64,000 bases of DNA, taken from NCBI RefSeq assembly GCF_014490575.1, contig NZ_CP061033.1, positions 124,001-188,000 of the forward strand, written 5' to 3'. The position numbers and the translations under genes are program-made. This document shows, piece by piece, positions 38,621 through 48,662 of this stretch; position 1 is the stretch's first letter, and every line of letters begins with the position of its first letter. This DNA is from Corynebacterium zhongnanshanii. Lineage in GTDB: Bacteria > Actinomycetota > Actinomycetes > Mycobacteriales > Mycobacteriaceae. The notes under the pieces are model-generated. The model worked only from the letters and a program-made list of their open reading frames with translations. It did no database searches and was not told where the DNA came from.

Positions 38621-39832
38621 CTAGGCGGAGTGCGCGCTCCGGACAGCGCGAGCCTGGACGGCTGCCAGTACTGTGGCGCTGAGCAACAGAGCGCACAGCC
38701 AGGCAATGAGGACCGCCCAGCCGCGCTCGAAGAACCACCCCGAGACCCAGCCCATGAGGGAACTGCCGAGGTAGTACATCAACACATAGGAGCTGGACGC
38801 TTCGGAACGGTGCTCCTGGGCTGCGGCCGCCACCCACGTGGAGCACGCAGAATGTGCCACGAAGAACATCGCGGTGAACAGCAGCGCGCCGCTTAAGGCG
38901 CTGGCGAGATTCGGCGCGAGCATGATGAGTGCTCCCAGCAGCATGAGCGCCACCGAGCCCACGAGTACCCGGCCGCGCCCGAAACGCGTCATAAATGCTC
39001 CCGTGCGGGCGGACGACCACGTTCCCGAGAGGTAGAGCACGAACGTGGCTGCAGCCAAGGACGCGGGGAGACCAAAGCTGCCCATGAGCCTGAAGCCTAA
39101 GTAGTTATACAGGGAGACGAAGGACCCCATGGTGAGAAAGGGGATGAGGAACAGGCGCACCATCATGGGGTTCGTCCAGTGGCTCAGCATGGCTGTGAGC
39201 TCGCCGGAAAAGCTCAGCGGCTTGGCGGTGAAATAGCGTTGCCGTGGAAGCAGGAGCGCCATGAGCACTGCCATACTGAAGGCGAAGAACGCACTGGCAG
39301 CTAGGGACCACTGCCAGGTGGTGAAGTCCACGGCGATACCGGGGATCAGGCGGCCGACCAGGCCACCCAGCGTGGTGCCGGAGATATACAGACCCATCAC
39401 CTTGGGAAGGTACTGCCGGTGGATCTCCTCGGCCAGGTAGGCCATGATGATTGCCGGCACACCGGCCACGGCAATGCCTTGGAGGAAGCGTAGCAGGATC
39501 AGCCCGTGGATGGAGGGGGAGAAGGGGAGCAGGAAGCTCACCAGCGTGGCAGCCAGCGCGGAGATGCACAACACTTTCCGCCGGCCGAAGCGTTCCGAGA
39601 GAGCACCGAGCGGCACGATAGCCAGCGCTAGTGCGCCCGTGGTCGCAGAGACCGTGAGGGCCGTGGTGGTGGGCGAGGCATGGAAATAGTCGCCGAGTGC
39701 TGGCAGCACTGCCTGGGTGGCGTAGAGAGCGTTGAAGCTGGCAAGGCCCGCGCACAGCGCGGCGATGAGGGCGCGCCGGTAGGCCGGGTCCTGGGGTGTG
39801 AGGCCTGAGTGAGATTCTGATGCCATCGGCAA
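38621..39832 (-). CDS. MFS transporter, DHA1-like exporter
   Basis: 403 residues with about 12 TM helices. The loop 2-3 motif PLGALSERFGRRKVL of the major facilitator superfamily is present, and GVPAIIMAYLAEEIHRQYLP follows in the first half. It resembles the YnfM/arabinose-efflux-like DHA1 group that exports sugars or drugs; the substrate cannot be inferred. It converges with the rplA terminator and may be co-transcribed with the cupin gene 25 bases upstream. Confidence 0.88.
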   Translation of the reverse strand: MPMASESHSGLTPQDPAYRRALIAALCAGLASFNALYATQAVLPALGDYFHASPTTTALTVSATTGALALAIVPLGALSERFGRRKVLCISALAATLVSFLLPFSPSIHGLILLRFLQGIAVAGVPAIIMAYLAEEIHRQYLPKVMGLYISGTTLGGLVGRLIPGIAVDFTTWQWSLAASAFFAFSMAVLMALLLPRQRYFTAKPLSFSGELTAMLSHWTNPMMVRLFLIPFLTMGSFVSLYNYLGFRLMGSFGLPASLAAATFVLYLSGTWSSARTGAFMTRFGRGRVLVGSVALMLLGALIMLAPNLASALSGALLFTAMFFVAHSACSTWVAAAAQEHRSEASSSYVLMYYLGSSLMGWVSGWFFERGWAVLIAWLCALLLSATVLAAVQARAVRSAHSA

Positions 39833-39857
39833 TGGGCAGGATCCTTTCCGGATAGTT

Positions 39858-40280
39858 CTACTTGGGAGGGTGAGGAAGAAACTCGACGGGCTGGCTTCCC
39901 GTGAAGAGGATCAAGGTAGCTTGGGCAGGCTCCTGTGCCCTGAGAGAATGGACTTGTCCCGCGGCAACGTGGATCGCCGAACCCTGCGACAGGGTCACGG
40001 TGTGCGAGCTGTCTGGGTCCTGCTGTGACGAGTTCGGAGCCTCGGTGCTGGACGCTCCGACGGTGAACTCGATGGAACCCTCCTGGCCAAGAACCACGAT
40101 CGGGGCGGGAGCCTGGTGGTCTGCCATCACATCACCCGCGCGGAAGGTGAGTCGGATAATACGTGCTCCGTCGAGGTCGGCCACCTTCTTCACCGTGGGA
40201 ACGGCGCGCCCTTCGCCCTCGGAGTGGGAGTGCTCTCCACGAAGATCGGTGATGTAGGTGAAGTTGTCCTGAATGCTCAT
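39858..40280 (-). CDS. Small cupin-domain protein
   Basis: 140 residues. A single cupin barrel is suggested by FRAGDVMADHQAPAPIVVLGQ and VAAGQVHSLRAQEPAQATLIL; an acidic/Ser-rich insert (EAPNSSQQDPDSSH) sits in the middle. Metal ligands are incomplete (one His in each motif), so a sensory or binding role is as likely as catalysis. ATG 40280 lies 7 bases after TACAAT, suggesting a leaderless mRNA; an ATG three codons earlier (40289) overlaps that box. It lies 25 bases upstream of the MFS exporter gene. Confidence 0.75.
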   Translation of the reverse strand: MSIQDNFTYITDLRGEHSHSEGEGRAVPTVKKVADLDGARIIRLTFRAGDVMADHQAPAPIVVLGQEGSIEFTVGASSTEAPNSSQQDPDSSHTVTLSQGSAIHVAAGQVHSLRAQEPAQATLILFTGSQPVEFLPHPPK

Positions 40281-40316
40281 ACCTTTCATTGTAGGTCTGA
40301 GCGCTCTTGCCGCTGA

Positions 40317-42446
40317 TTAGCTGGAGACCCCGCCGATCACACCGAAGTCCTTCCTCCACGCCACCACCGTGGACGGGCGCGGAGTGGAGTCTCCACCATC
40401 GGGCCAGTGAGAGACCGGCTGTTCCACGGTGGCGTTATCGTCCTCACCAGGGTGCTGCACGTTCACCACCACGCGTTTGTCGGACACCAGCGGCCCGCAC
40501 GTTTCCGCCCCTGCAGGAACCGTGAGGAACTGCTTGGTCAAGCCACGGGCCTCGCCCTCTAGTGCCACGGCGAACAAGCCGTCGTTGGAACCCAGAGCAT
40601 TACCGTCCGTTGAAATCCACAGGTTGCCAAAGGAATCGAACGTGAGGTTATCCGGGCAGGAGATAGGGGACACCCGCGATTTATCGAACCCACCGAAATA
40701 CGTCTCCGCCTCCTGGGGATCGCCACACACCAACAACAGGTTCCACCTGAAGGTCTCACCGGCGTGGTCATCATCAATCTCCAGCACCAGGCCGTTCTTG
40801 TTTTCCTTGATGGGGGCGTACTCCCGCACGCCCTCAAACGGAACACCCGACGCGGTCTTGTCCGCGCCACCTGCAACGCCGCGGTACTTATTGTTCGTCA
40901 GTGCCGCATACACCTTTCCGGTGGTGGGGTGCGGCTCCACGTCCTCTGGCCGGTCCATCTTCGTGGCTCCCACGATGTCTCCGGCCTCGCGGGTGAACAC
41001 CGCCACTTCCTCGGCGCTCATCCCCGGCACATGCGAGGTAGCGGTGCCATCGGCCTGAACGGTCAGCAGTGGGATCCAGCGCCCCGTGCCATCGAACGCC
41101 CCGTCGTCGGGGAGGGTGCCCTCAGCGAAATCGGGAGAATTGCCCTGAAAGTCAGCCACGTACAGGGTGCCTTCGTCCAGGATCTTCATATTCTCGGCGC
41201 GGTCCTGGTTCGAGCGGCCGGAGCGCATTGTCCGCGAGGAGACGAACTTATACAGGTACTCAAAGCGGGAATCATCGCCGGAGTACGCCACCACAGTCCC
41301 ATCGTGAGTGACGTGAATGTTCGCGCCCTCATGCTTAAACCGACCCAACGCCGTGTGCTTCACCGGAGTGGACGTGGGATCCCACGGATCGACCTCCACA
41401 ACGTAGTTAAAGCGGTGCGGCTCGTGGGGTTCCTTGCGCACATCCCATCGCGGATCGAAGCGCTCCCACTTCCGCTGCGTCTGCGGATCCTCAATACCGT
41501 AGCGCTTAAAGCGCTTCCGGGCGCGGGAATCCTTCACCTCGGCACCACCGGCGAAATACTGATCGATATTCTCCTCGCCGGACAGCACCGTTCCCCACGG
41601 GGTGAGGCCTCCGGAGCAATTATTCAGCGTCCCCAACACGTGTGTGCCCGTAGGGTCGGCTGTCGTCTTCGCCAGCTCAGAGCCAGCCACAGGACCGCGC
41701 AGTGCAAACTCGGTTGTGGTGGTAATGCGCCGGTTGTAAGGGCCCATCACTGGCTTCAGGGAACCATCCTTGGCATTTCCCTCCACCTCCACGATGGTCA
41801 TTCCGTGGCTGGCGAGCTCAATTCTGTACTGCTCTTCCGTGGGATGATCTTCCTGATATCCGGGGAACATCTGGTGAGGCGTGGTGTATTCGTGATTGGA
41901 CACCAACAGAAAGCGATTCTTCTTCCCCCTAATGGGAAGCAGCGCGGCATAATCGCAGTTAAATCCGAATTGCTTTTCGGCCGCCTCCGGGGACTGCCGA
42001 TCCACAGCCCACCCCTCGCCGCCGGGAAGGACGGCATCGCCCCAGCGGATCACCACGGCAGACTCGTACCCACTGGGCACCACCACCGCGTCCTCGGTGT
42101 TAGGTGCCACCATCTCGAAGTTCAGACCAGGAATCGGGGACTCTCCACCGGCCGCATCGCCCGCCCCCGCAGCGGACCCGTCGGGAGTCTGCGCCCCAGA
42201 CTGCGCCGAATCGGAACACGCCGCCAGCATGGACGCCCCACCCACCGTCACCAACGCAGCGCTTCCGGCGCGCAGCGCAGCACGGCGGGAAAAATTCGCC
42301 TGAAGAATATCGCCGAAATACGCGTTGTTGGACGTATTCGCCACCTCTTTAGAACACGCATCCCCGCACTTATACAGGCACGTCCGGTGGGAACGGCTGG
42401 AGGTGAAATCTAACGCGGACAGGAGGTTACGGCCGATCAATGCCAT
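40317..42446 (-). CDS. phoX: PhoX-family phosphatase (Tat-exported)
   Basis: 709 residues of the DUF839/PhoX family, a Ca/Fe-dependent beta-propeller phosphatase. The N terminus has the CLYKCGDAC motif common in this group, then the twin-arginine FSRRAALRAGSAALVTV ending in a lipobox-like LAAC. This suggests Tat export and possibly lipid anchoring. Conserved blocks NHEYTTP, GTLNNCSGGLTPWGT and SGEENIDQYF are clear. It probably releases phosphate from organic esters, like PhoD at 26.5 kb. Confidence 0.92.
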   Translation of the reverse strand: MALIGRNLLSALDFTSSRSHRTCLYKCGDACSKEVANTSNNAYFGDILQANFSRRAALRAGSAALVTVGGASMLAACSDSAQSGAQTPDGSAAGAGDAAGGESPIPGLNFEMVAPNTEDAVVVPSGYESAVVIRWGDAVLPGGEGWAVDRQSPEAAEKQFGFNCDYAALLPIRGKKNRFLLVSNHEYTTPHQMFPGYQEDHPTEEQYRIELASHGMTIVEVEGNAKDGSLKPVMGPYNRRITTTTEFALRGPVAGSELAKTTADPTGTHVLGTLNNCSGGLTPWGTVLSGEENIDQYFAGGAEVKDSRARKRFKRYGIEDPQTQRKWERFDPRWDVRKEPHEPHRFNYVVEVDPWDPTSTPVKHTALGRFKHEGANIHVTHDGTVVAYSGDDSRFEYLYKFVSSRTMRSGRSNQDRAENMKILDEGTLYVADFQGNSPDFAEGTLPDDGAFDGTGRWIPLLTVQADGTATSHVPGMSAEEVAVFTREAGDIVGATKMDRPEDVEPHPTTGKVYAALTNNKYRGVAGGADKTASGVPFEGVREYAPIKENKNGLVLEIDDDHAGETFRWNLLLVCGDPQEAETYFGGFDKSRVSPISCPDNLTFDSFGNLWISTDGNALGSNDGLFAVALEGEARGLTKQFLTVPAGAETCGPLVSDKRVVVNVQHPGEDDNATVEQPVSHWPDGGDSTPRPSTVVAWRKDFGVIGGVSS

Positions 42447-42596
42447 GGATAATGCCTTCGTCTCTTCTTGTGTAGTCAGTTGTGCTCGTCGTGCACACTA
42501 GAGGCTAAGAGACAAAGGTAGAGAGGCCCTTAATACGCGTTAAAATTTTGTTGAATGAGGGTGAACAGTAATTAACGCGCGCAGGCGCTCCGTACA

Positions 42597-42971
42597 TTAA
42601 CGCGCGCGCCGCGCAACCATCCCAGCGATTGCCCGCCACCCCAGAAGCAGCAGCGCACTCATCACCGTGGCCACCACAATGAAGGACCAATGCGGAAACG
42701 CGCTGTGGCGAACACCCCACAGGGTCAAGCCCGTGGCCACGCTGAACACCCAGACGATGGCCCCGGGGAGGAGACGCTGGGCGTCGGGGGAACGACGGAT
42801 CAGCACCAACACGCCCCAGCCCAGCAGCGTGCCGCACAGAAATGGCCAGGAGGTCTCCAGCCACCCTAGGACGCTCAGCGGCATCTCCGGCGTGTTGTGG
42901 GCGATCCGTGCCAGCAGCGCAAACAGGAGGATGGCCAGGATGTCGAATATCGCCGCGCGGACGTTGAGCAT
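42597..42971 (-). CDS. DUF3054 membrane protein
   Basis: 124 residues with four hydrophobic segments (IFDILAILLFALLARIA, FLCGTLLGWGVLVLI, AIVWVFSVATGLTLWGV, SFIVVATVMSALLLLGW) matching the DUF3054 family of small actinobacterial membrane proteins of unknown function. It ends the minus-strand run that starts at trmB, 14 bases after the YbhN-like gene, so it is probably in the same transcription unit as cmpL1. Confidence 0.85.
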   Translation of the reverse strand: MLNVRAAIFDILAILLFALLARIAHNTPEMPLSVLGWLETSWPFLCGTLLGWGVLVLIRRSPDAQRLLPGAIVWVFSVATGLTLWGVRHSAFPHWSFIVVATVMSALLLLGWRAIAGMVARRAR

Positions 42972-42985
42972 GAATCCTTCTTTCG

Positions 42986-44032
42986 TTATGTCAATCGACG
43001 CCCAGCCTCACTATCGACCGGCGCGGTCGTGGGATCATCACCCATCTTATTGAACTGGCCTGCGAAGTACACGATCCATCCCACAAGCGCCAGACCGATG
43101 AAGCTGAGCATGCGGAACACAATCGCGGTAGCGAACGCCTGGTGGATGGTCAGAGTTCCCATCGCCACCAGTGAGGACGTGAGCGCCAGGTCCACCGTGC
43201 CCAGGCCACCGGGCGTGACCTGAACCTGGCCCACCAGCTTGGCCGCGAGGAAGCTCAGCACCACGCCCGCGACGGGCGCCTCCGCGCCCACGGCGACCAC
43301 GCAGAACAGTAGGGCGATGATCTCCAGTACCCAGTTCATCAGGCTGGCGGTGATGGCCATCGCCAGGCGCGGCAGGGGCAGCTCCACGGCGGCGATCTGC
43401 TCGGACATGCCGGCCAGGTGCTCGGTGAAACGGTCCTCCGGCTTCTTCATCAGCCGGTTGAAAGCCCGTGCGCGGTTAATCAGGAACGCCTCCACGCTGC
43501 GGGGATGCAGGGCAATCCAGTTCGTTGCCAGCGCAATGGCCACGAGCGCACCCACGGCGACGGCGATGGTGACCCAACTGACCTTCAACCCCAGGAAGAA
43601 CACCGCGCCCACGGCGAGGATCGCCATGCCGGCGCCGGATAGTGCCCCGGAAAGGATCATGTACCAACTGGCGATGACGGGGGTGGCACCCCATTTCAGC
43701 TGCTCGCGGAAGATCATCGCCGCGGAGATCGCGGGGCCGCCGGGGAACGTGGCGGACCAGGCGTTGGCTGCCAGGCCCAGCATGTTGCTTCGCCAGCGCC
43801 CGGCGGGCACGTCCGCCGACCGGAGAAGAACCACCATCACTTCGGCCTGGGCCACCATGGACAATGCGATGGCCACGGCGGCGAGCGCGATCCAGGTGTT
43901 GTTGCCCTGGGACAGTTCATTCCAGCCCTCGGAGATGAAGGAGAGGTGTTCTCGGCCAAAGAATGCGATGGCACCCAGAACTACCAGCATCGCTATGGCC
44001 CGGAAGCCAGGCGTGCGGTAGAACGTCGACAT
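42986..44032 (-). CDS. YbhN/AglD-like integral membrane protein (UPF0104)
   Basis: 348 residues with about eight TM helices, of the lysylphosphatidylglycerol-synthase transmembrane-region family (FPGGPAISAAMIFREQLKWG, GQVQVTPGGLGTVDLAL). Such proteins are linked to lipid or glycolipid transport across the membrane. ATG 44032 follows the cmpL1 stop by one base, so the two genes are translationally coupled. That suggests a shared role in envelope lipid export, which is inference from position. Confidence 0.88.
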   Translation of the reverse strand: MSTFYRTPGFRAIAMLVVLGAIAFFGREHLSFISEGWNELSQGNNTWIALAAVAIALSMVAQAEVMVVLLRSADVPAGRWRSNMLGLAANAWSATFPGGPAISAAMIFREQLKWGATPVIASWYMILSGALSGAGMAILAVGAVFFLGLKVSWVTIAVAVGALVAIALATNWIALHPRSVEAFLINRARAFNRLMKKPEDRFTEHLAGMSEQIAAVELPLPRLAMAITASLMNWVLEIIALLFCVVAVGAEAPVAGVVLSFLAAKLVGQVQVTPGGLGTVDLALTSSLVAMGTLTIHQAFATAIVFRMLSFIGLALVGWIVYFAGQFNKMGDDPTTAPVDSEAGRRLT

Positions 44033-44033
44033 G

Positions 44034-46175
44034 TTATTCGTGACCCAACTTCTCGGAGGCTTTCTTGACAGCTGCGGGGGCCCACCAGTTATCCGCGCCC
44101 AGCAGATGCATGATGGCGGGCACAAGCAGCATTCGGATGATGGTGGCATCGAGGATCAATGCGATCACCATTCCAAAGGCAATGTATTTCATCATGACAA
44201 TGGTGGAGAAACCAAATGCGCCACACACAACAATCATGATGAGCGCAGCCGCTGTGATGATACCGCCGGTGGTGGCGGTGCCGAAACGGATTGCCGTGTC
44301 CGTGGTGGCGCCGCGTTTGCGTGCCTCCACCATACGGGAGACCAGGAACACCTCATAATCTGTGGAGAGTCCAAAGATGATGGCCACGATCAGCACCAGC
44401 ACGGGGCTCATCAGCGGCCCGGCGGTGAAGTTGAACAGGTCGGAGCCCACGCCGTCGACAAATAGAAGAGTCAGCAGGCCCAGGGTGGCGCCGGTGCCCA
44501 GGATGTTCATGATCACGGCCTTGGCTGGGATGATCAACGAACCGAAGATCAGGGCCATGAGCAGGAAGCTCACCACCACGATGTAGAGCAGCATCCACGG
44601 CAGCTTCTGGAACAGCGCTCCGATGGATTCCTGCTCCAGCGCAGGCGTGCCGGCGACCAGCACCTCGGCGCCGTCGGCCTCGATGGCTTCCAGCTCGCGC
44701 ACCACGCGGCCGTAGTCATCGCGGTTGGCGATGCCCGCAGACAGCACGGTCACGTTGTCCTTGGTGGGTTGGGAGACCTTGAAGGGGCTGCTGAGCCCCT
44801 TCACCTGGTTCGCTTGCTGATACACCGGGGAGATCGCGGATGGGTCGCCGCTGATGACCAGCTTGATGGGATCCGTCCGGAAATCGGGGAAGGCCTGGTT
44901 GAAGTCCTGCTGCGCCACGCGCGTGCTGTTATCCGGTGGCAGGAATGTTTCGTTGATGCCGCCGAGTTTGATCCCGGCGATGGGGGCCGCCAGCGCGATC
45001 AGGCCCACGACCACCACGAACACAACTTTCTTGGAGTGCTTCATGGCGAACTGAGGGATCTTGCCCCAGGTGCTGAAGAACAGTTCACTGCGGCGCTTGT
45101 GGTTCTTGCGAATCGCCCACTTATCGATGTTGTGGCCCAGCATCGCGAAAATACTAGGGAGCACGGCCACGGAGAACAGCGCCGCCAGCCCCACCGCGCT
45201 CATGGCACCGAAGGCCACGGACTTCAGGAAGGCCTGGGGGAAGATGAGCAGCCCGGACAGCGCCACTGCCACCATCAACGCGGAGAATACCACCGTCTTT
45301 CCCGCCGACGCCGTGGTGTTGCGCACCGCTGTCTGTACGTCTGCGCCCTCGGCCAATTCTTCGCGGAAGCGGGAGACCATGAATAGCCCGTAGTCAATGG
45401 CGAGGCCCAGCCCCAGCAGAGTCACCACGGACTGGGCGAAGACGTTGATCTGTGTGAGGGAGGCCAGGATGGACAGCACGCCCATGGCGCCCAGGATGGA
45501 CAGCACGCCCACCAACAGCGGCATGAGGGCTGCGATTACGCCTCCGAAGACGAGGAGAAGCAGCACCCCGACTGCGGGGAGGGCGTAGACTTCCGCGCGG
45601 GAAATATCGCCGGCCATGCCGCTGTCTAGCGCGCCGGAGACGGCGGTGGCGCCGGCGATCTGGACCGTGGGGGTGTCCTGGGGCGCGCCGGGAGCGGCAC
45701 CGTCCAGGCTGATGGCGTGCAAATCATCCTCGATCACCCGATAGTTTTTCAGCACATCATCTTCCACGCCCTTCAAGGACACCGCCGCGAACGCCGCCGT
45801 GCCATCCGCGTTGGCCATCTGCGCCGGGCCTCTATGGAAGAAAGAACGAATGCTGGCAATCTGATCCGGGTACTTGGCTTTCAGCGCCTCCAGCTGTTCT
45901 GTCATGGAGGCCTTGACCTCCTCGGTAACCGCGCCACCGGGGGTCGTGGAAGTCACTAGGACGATCACGTCGCCGTCGTCGTCACGGCCGAAGGTGTTCT
46001 GCTCGATCACGGCGGCGCGGGTGGACTCGGAGTTCGGGTCGTCCCAGCCCTCCTGGCTCATCCTGCTACCCAGCTGCGTGCCGAAGATGCCGTACAGGAT
46101 GAGAATGCCGGTGATGATCACCAGCGGAATCAGCCGACGGAAGCGGTAGGCAATATCGCCCCAGGTAGTAAACAT
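44034..46175 (-). CDS. cmpL1: MMPL-family transporter, MmpL3/CmpL1 type (trehalose monomycolate export)
   Basis: 713-residue RND transporter with two halves of one plus five TM helices and two periplasmic porter domains. Each half has the Asp-Tyr pair of the MmpL3 proton relay: GLGLAIDYGLF (about residue 261) and FGLSTDYEVF (about residue 605). MmpL3/CmpL1 flips trehalose monomycolate across the inner membrane and is the target of several antimycobacterials. Gene order cmpL1-NYN-trmB beside two plus-strand genes and pckG matches M. tuberculosis Rv0206c-Rv0211. The long cytoplasmic C-terminal tail of mycobacterial MmpL3 is missing. Confidence 0.92.
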   Translation of the reverse strand: MFTTWGDIAYRFRRLIPLVIITGILILYGIFGTQLGSRMSQEGWDDPNSESTRAAVIEQNTFGRDDDGDVIVLVTSTTPGGAVTEEVKASMTEQLEALKAKYPDQIASIRSFFHRGPAQMANADGTAAFAAVSLKGVEDDVLKNYRVIEDDLHAISLDGAAPGAPQDTPTVQIAGATAVSGALDSGMAGDISRAEVYALPAVGVLLLLVFGGVIAALMPLLVGVLSILGAMGVLSILASLTQINVFAQSVVTLLGLGLAIDYGLFMVSRFREELAEGADVQTAVRNTTASAGKTVVFSALMVAVALSGLLIFPQAFLKSVAFGAMSAVGLAALFSVAVLPSIFAMLGHNIDKWAIRKNHKRRSELFFSTWGKIPQFAMKHSKKVVFVVVVGLIALAAPIAGIKLGGINETFLPPDNSTRVAQQDFNQAFPDFRTDPIKLVISGDPSAISPVYQQANQVKGLSSPFKVSQPTKDNVTVLSAGIANRDDYGRVVRELEAIEADGAEVLVAGTPALEQESIGALFQKLPWMLLYIVVVSFLLMALIFGSLIIPAKAVIMNILGTGATLGLLTLLFVDGVGSDLFNFTAGPLMSPVLVLIVAIIFGLSTDYEVFLVSRMVEARKRGATTDTAIRFGTATTGGIITAAALIMIVVCGAFGFSTIVMMKYIAFGMVIALILDATIIRMLLVPAIMHLLGADNWWAPAAVKKASEKLGHE

Positions 46176-46258
46176 GCGCTAGAAGACTCTTTTCGACAGA
46201 TAAATGAGAGGGTCGGGGAGGGGAAGAGAGGCGAACGCCAGTGGCGTTCGTGATCACG

Positions 46259-46921
46259 TTATTGATCAAGCAAAGCAGATAGAGGACGGAACGGCTGCAG
46301 CCACGCGCCCTCTGCAGGCAGATTCTCCAGGCTGATGCGTGGCAGCGGCTCGCGGAACACCCCAGGGATGTCCTCCAGGTCCACAAACTCAATCGACTCA
46401 TGGGAGGTTGCCCACGCGGCATGCTCCTCGAAGCCGATGACCGTCACCGGCATCTCCTCGGCCAGCTCCTCCAGGAGCGACTGGAAGTTCCGGCCGTCGG
46501 CGCTGGCGACCACCACAGCATCCAGCGCGCCCTGCTCGCGGCGCAGCTCGATGTGCTCCAGCATGTCCGGGTCTACATCGGTGTACTCGTTCAGCTTGGG
46601 TTTGGCGAACACCGCAAAACCCATGTTCCGGAGGGCATCCACCCATGGGCGGACAAGGTCTGCGGTGCCGGTGGCGATGTTGGTGAAGACGGCCGCCTCT
46701 GGCTCAATCTCCCCATCGAAGTCCTCGGACAGTTCTTCGGCGCGGTGGACAAGCCAGCGGCCGATGGCGTCGAATCGGGGACGGTGCGCGGGGCTGGGGC
46801 GACCACCCAGGATGGAGCCTAAGCCCATGTCGATGTTGGGGGCATCCCAGATCAGGAGGACGCGCCGGGAGTCTCCTGGGGCCAGTGGGCCTCCTACTGT
46901 GGTGGTTACTTCTTCCGCCAT
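46259..46921 (-). CDS. NYN-domain protein (Rv0207c-like)
   Basis: 220 residues. The predicted PIN-like nuclease fold has [14 protein letters not shown] near the N terminus, and [20 protein letters not shown] later, giving the conserved acidic residues of NYN domains. It probably acts on RNA; the target is unknown. It overlaps the 3' end of trmB by 16 bases and precedes cmpL1, the same order as in mycobacteria, so its function may be tied to tRNA or to mycolate-gene control. Confidence 0.88.
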   Translation of the reverse strand: MAEEVTTTVGGPLAPGDSRRVLLIWDAPNIDMGLGSILGGRPSPAHRPRFDAIGRWLVHRAEELSEDFDGEIEPEAAVFTNIATGTADLVRPWVDALRNMGFAVFAKPKLNEYTDVDPDMLEHIELRREQGALDAVVVASADGRNFQSLLEELAEEMPVTVIGFEEHAAWATSHESIEFVDLEDIPGVFREPLPRISLENLPAEGAWLQPFRPLSALLDQ

Positions 46922-47670
46922 AGGTACTCCCTAATTGTGTGTTCTTTGTCGAGGCCTTTTGCTTCGAATTTGGTGGTGATTTGCCGGTCGGTGAGGATCG
47001 GGATGTCCGATTGGTCCTCGGGCCAGCCCAGATATTCTAGTTCCGGTTCCACGGTCACCAGTTCGTCAATCCACTCTGCGTAGTCTGCGTGGTCGGTGGC
47101 GACGTGGAGGATGCCGCCTGGCTTCAGGCGCTGGGCGATGAGGTGCAGCGTGCCGGACTGGATGATGCGGCGCTTGTTGTGGCGCGCTTTGGGCCAGGGG
47201 TCGGGGAAGAAGATGCGCACGCCCTGCAGCGAGTTGGGCTGGAACATGCGCTGGAGTACCTCCACGCCATCCCCCCGCACCATGCGGATGTTGGTGAGCT
47301 CGTCGCGCACGACTGCCCCGAGGAGCTTCGCCAATCCCGGGCGGTACAGCTCCACGGCGATGATATTTGTATCAGCTTCTAGGGGTGCCATCGCGGCGGT
47401 GGAGGTGCCGGTGCCGGAGCCAATTTCCACGATGGTCTCCGCATCGCGGCCGAACCATTCGGGGAGGTCAATCACCTCATCTGCCAGCACTTTTCCGTAG
47501 TGGGGCCAGTGCTCTTCCCAGCGTGCTTCCTGGTTGTCGGTCAGGGTGCCGCGGCGGAAAGAGAAGGAACCTAGTCGCGGATAATCGCGTCCGTCGTTAA
47601 AATCAGTTTGAAGCGGCCGCCCATGGGGGAGGGAACCGCGTGTATTTTCGGTATTATTCATCGCTAACAT
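46906..47670 (-). CDS. trmB: tRNA (guanine-N7-)-methyltransferase TrmB
   Basis: 254 residues. The SAM-binding motif [11 protein letters not shown] is followed by the TrmB signature [15 protein letters not shown] and the C-terminal FEAKG. It makes m7G46 in tRNA variable loops. Two near starts exist (ATG 47670 and ATG 47661); neither has a clear ribosome-binding site. It is the first gene of the run trmB-NYN-cmpL1 and is divergent from the membrane protein gene at 47704. Confidence 0.94.
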   Translation of the reverse strand: MLAMNNTENTRGSLPHGRPLQTDFNDGRDYPRLGSFSFRRGTLTDNQEARWEEHWPHYGKVLADEVIDLPEWFGRDAETIVEIGSGTGTSTAAMAPLEADTNIIAVELYRPGLAKLLGAVVRDELTNIRMVRGDGVEVLQRMFQPNSLQGVRIFFPDPWPKARHNKRRIIQSGTLHLIAQRLKPGGILHVATDHADYAEWIDELVTVEPELEYLGWPEDQSDIPILTDRQITTKFEAKGLDKEHTIREYLWRKK

Positions 47671-47703
47671 TGTTGCAGATGAAGGGGACAGGGGGAATAC
47701 AAG

Positions 47704-48561
47704 ATGCAGACTTCAGTTTCTGTGATTGGTCCGGTGCAAGAGCGCCTGGATGAGGTGGCCGACGAGCTTCGGCAGATACAGCCGCAGTGGCAGGTGCTGG
47801 TGGGCGCGGGCCCGGATGCTCGCCCGACCGCCGTGGTGGCTGTGGTGGAGCGGTGGGATGCGGCGTCCTGCCACGTGGTGGGGGCGGTGGCGTCCGGCCA
47901 GGGCTGTGTGATTGTCCTGACCCGTGATGATCCTGAATTATCCGACGCCGAACCTCCCGACCTTCCCGGTATCTCGTTTTTATCCACGGTGGAGGAGATC
48001 CCGGCTGCTGTGCGTGCCGTGGCGGTGAGCGTGCGGGAATGGTCCTCGGATGCGTACCGGGCGGATGCGGAGCGCGTGGACCGGGTGAAGATTGCGATTC
48101 GGCTGGGGGCGAATAGGTCTATCCAGGGGCTGTGCGACCAGGGGATTGGTTCTTCGCAGGAGTGGGATCGCGCCTATTGGTCTTTCGTGGAGGATCTTCA
48201 GGCGGAGACACTGCGGCAGGGTGTGGCTTTTCCGTCGATGGAGTTGGCTCCACCGGAGTGCCCGCGCATTCCGGTGGAGGCGTCCTGGGGGCGGATCGCA
48301 CTCGCGTTGGCGACCACCTGTGGTGCGTTCGCGGCACCCTTCGGGCTAGGCAGGGCACTGGGGCAGCCGATGCTAGGGCTGCTGGTGGGGCTGGTACTGG
48401 CTGTGATCGTGGCGGGGATCCGCCTGTGGATGATGCACGCTCAGTACGCGAAAGCTGCGAGGCAGCAGCGCGCGGTGCAGCTCAAGCAGGATCTGACGGC
48501 GCTGACGGCGGCGATGACCTCGCGCGTGCAGATCGCGCGGGTGGCGCCGGCGCTCACGTGA
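47704..48561 (+). CDS. Conserved membrane protein (Rv0209-like position)
   Basis: 285 residues. The N-terminal 190 residues are soluble and without a recognised domain. Two adjacent TM helices follow ([19 protein letters not shown] and [20 protein letters not shown]), then a basic helical tail. The position, divergent from trmB and upstream of pckG, corresponds to M. tuberculosis Rv0209. Function is unknown. Confidence 0.75.
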   Translation: MQTSVSVIGPVQERLDEVADELRQIQPQWQVLVGAGPDARPTAVVAVVERWDAASCHVVGAVASGQGCVIVLTRDDPELSDAEPPDLPGISFLSTVEEIPAAVRAVAVSVREWSSDAYRADAERVDRVKIAIRLGANRSIQGLCDQGIGSSQEWDRAYWSFVEDLQAETLRQGVAFPSMELAPPECPRIPVEASWGRIALALATTCGAFAAPFGLGRALGQPMLGLLVGLVLAVIVAGIRLWMMHAQYAKAARQQRAVQLKQDLTALTAAMTSRVQIARVAPALT

Positions 48562-48662
48562 GGCACGCGAGCAGTGCCTGGGCTGGCGTGAGAGACACCA
48601 ACACACATACACCTTTTTATCTAGCACCTTGTATCTAGCCATCTTTTATCGAGGGGATCATT

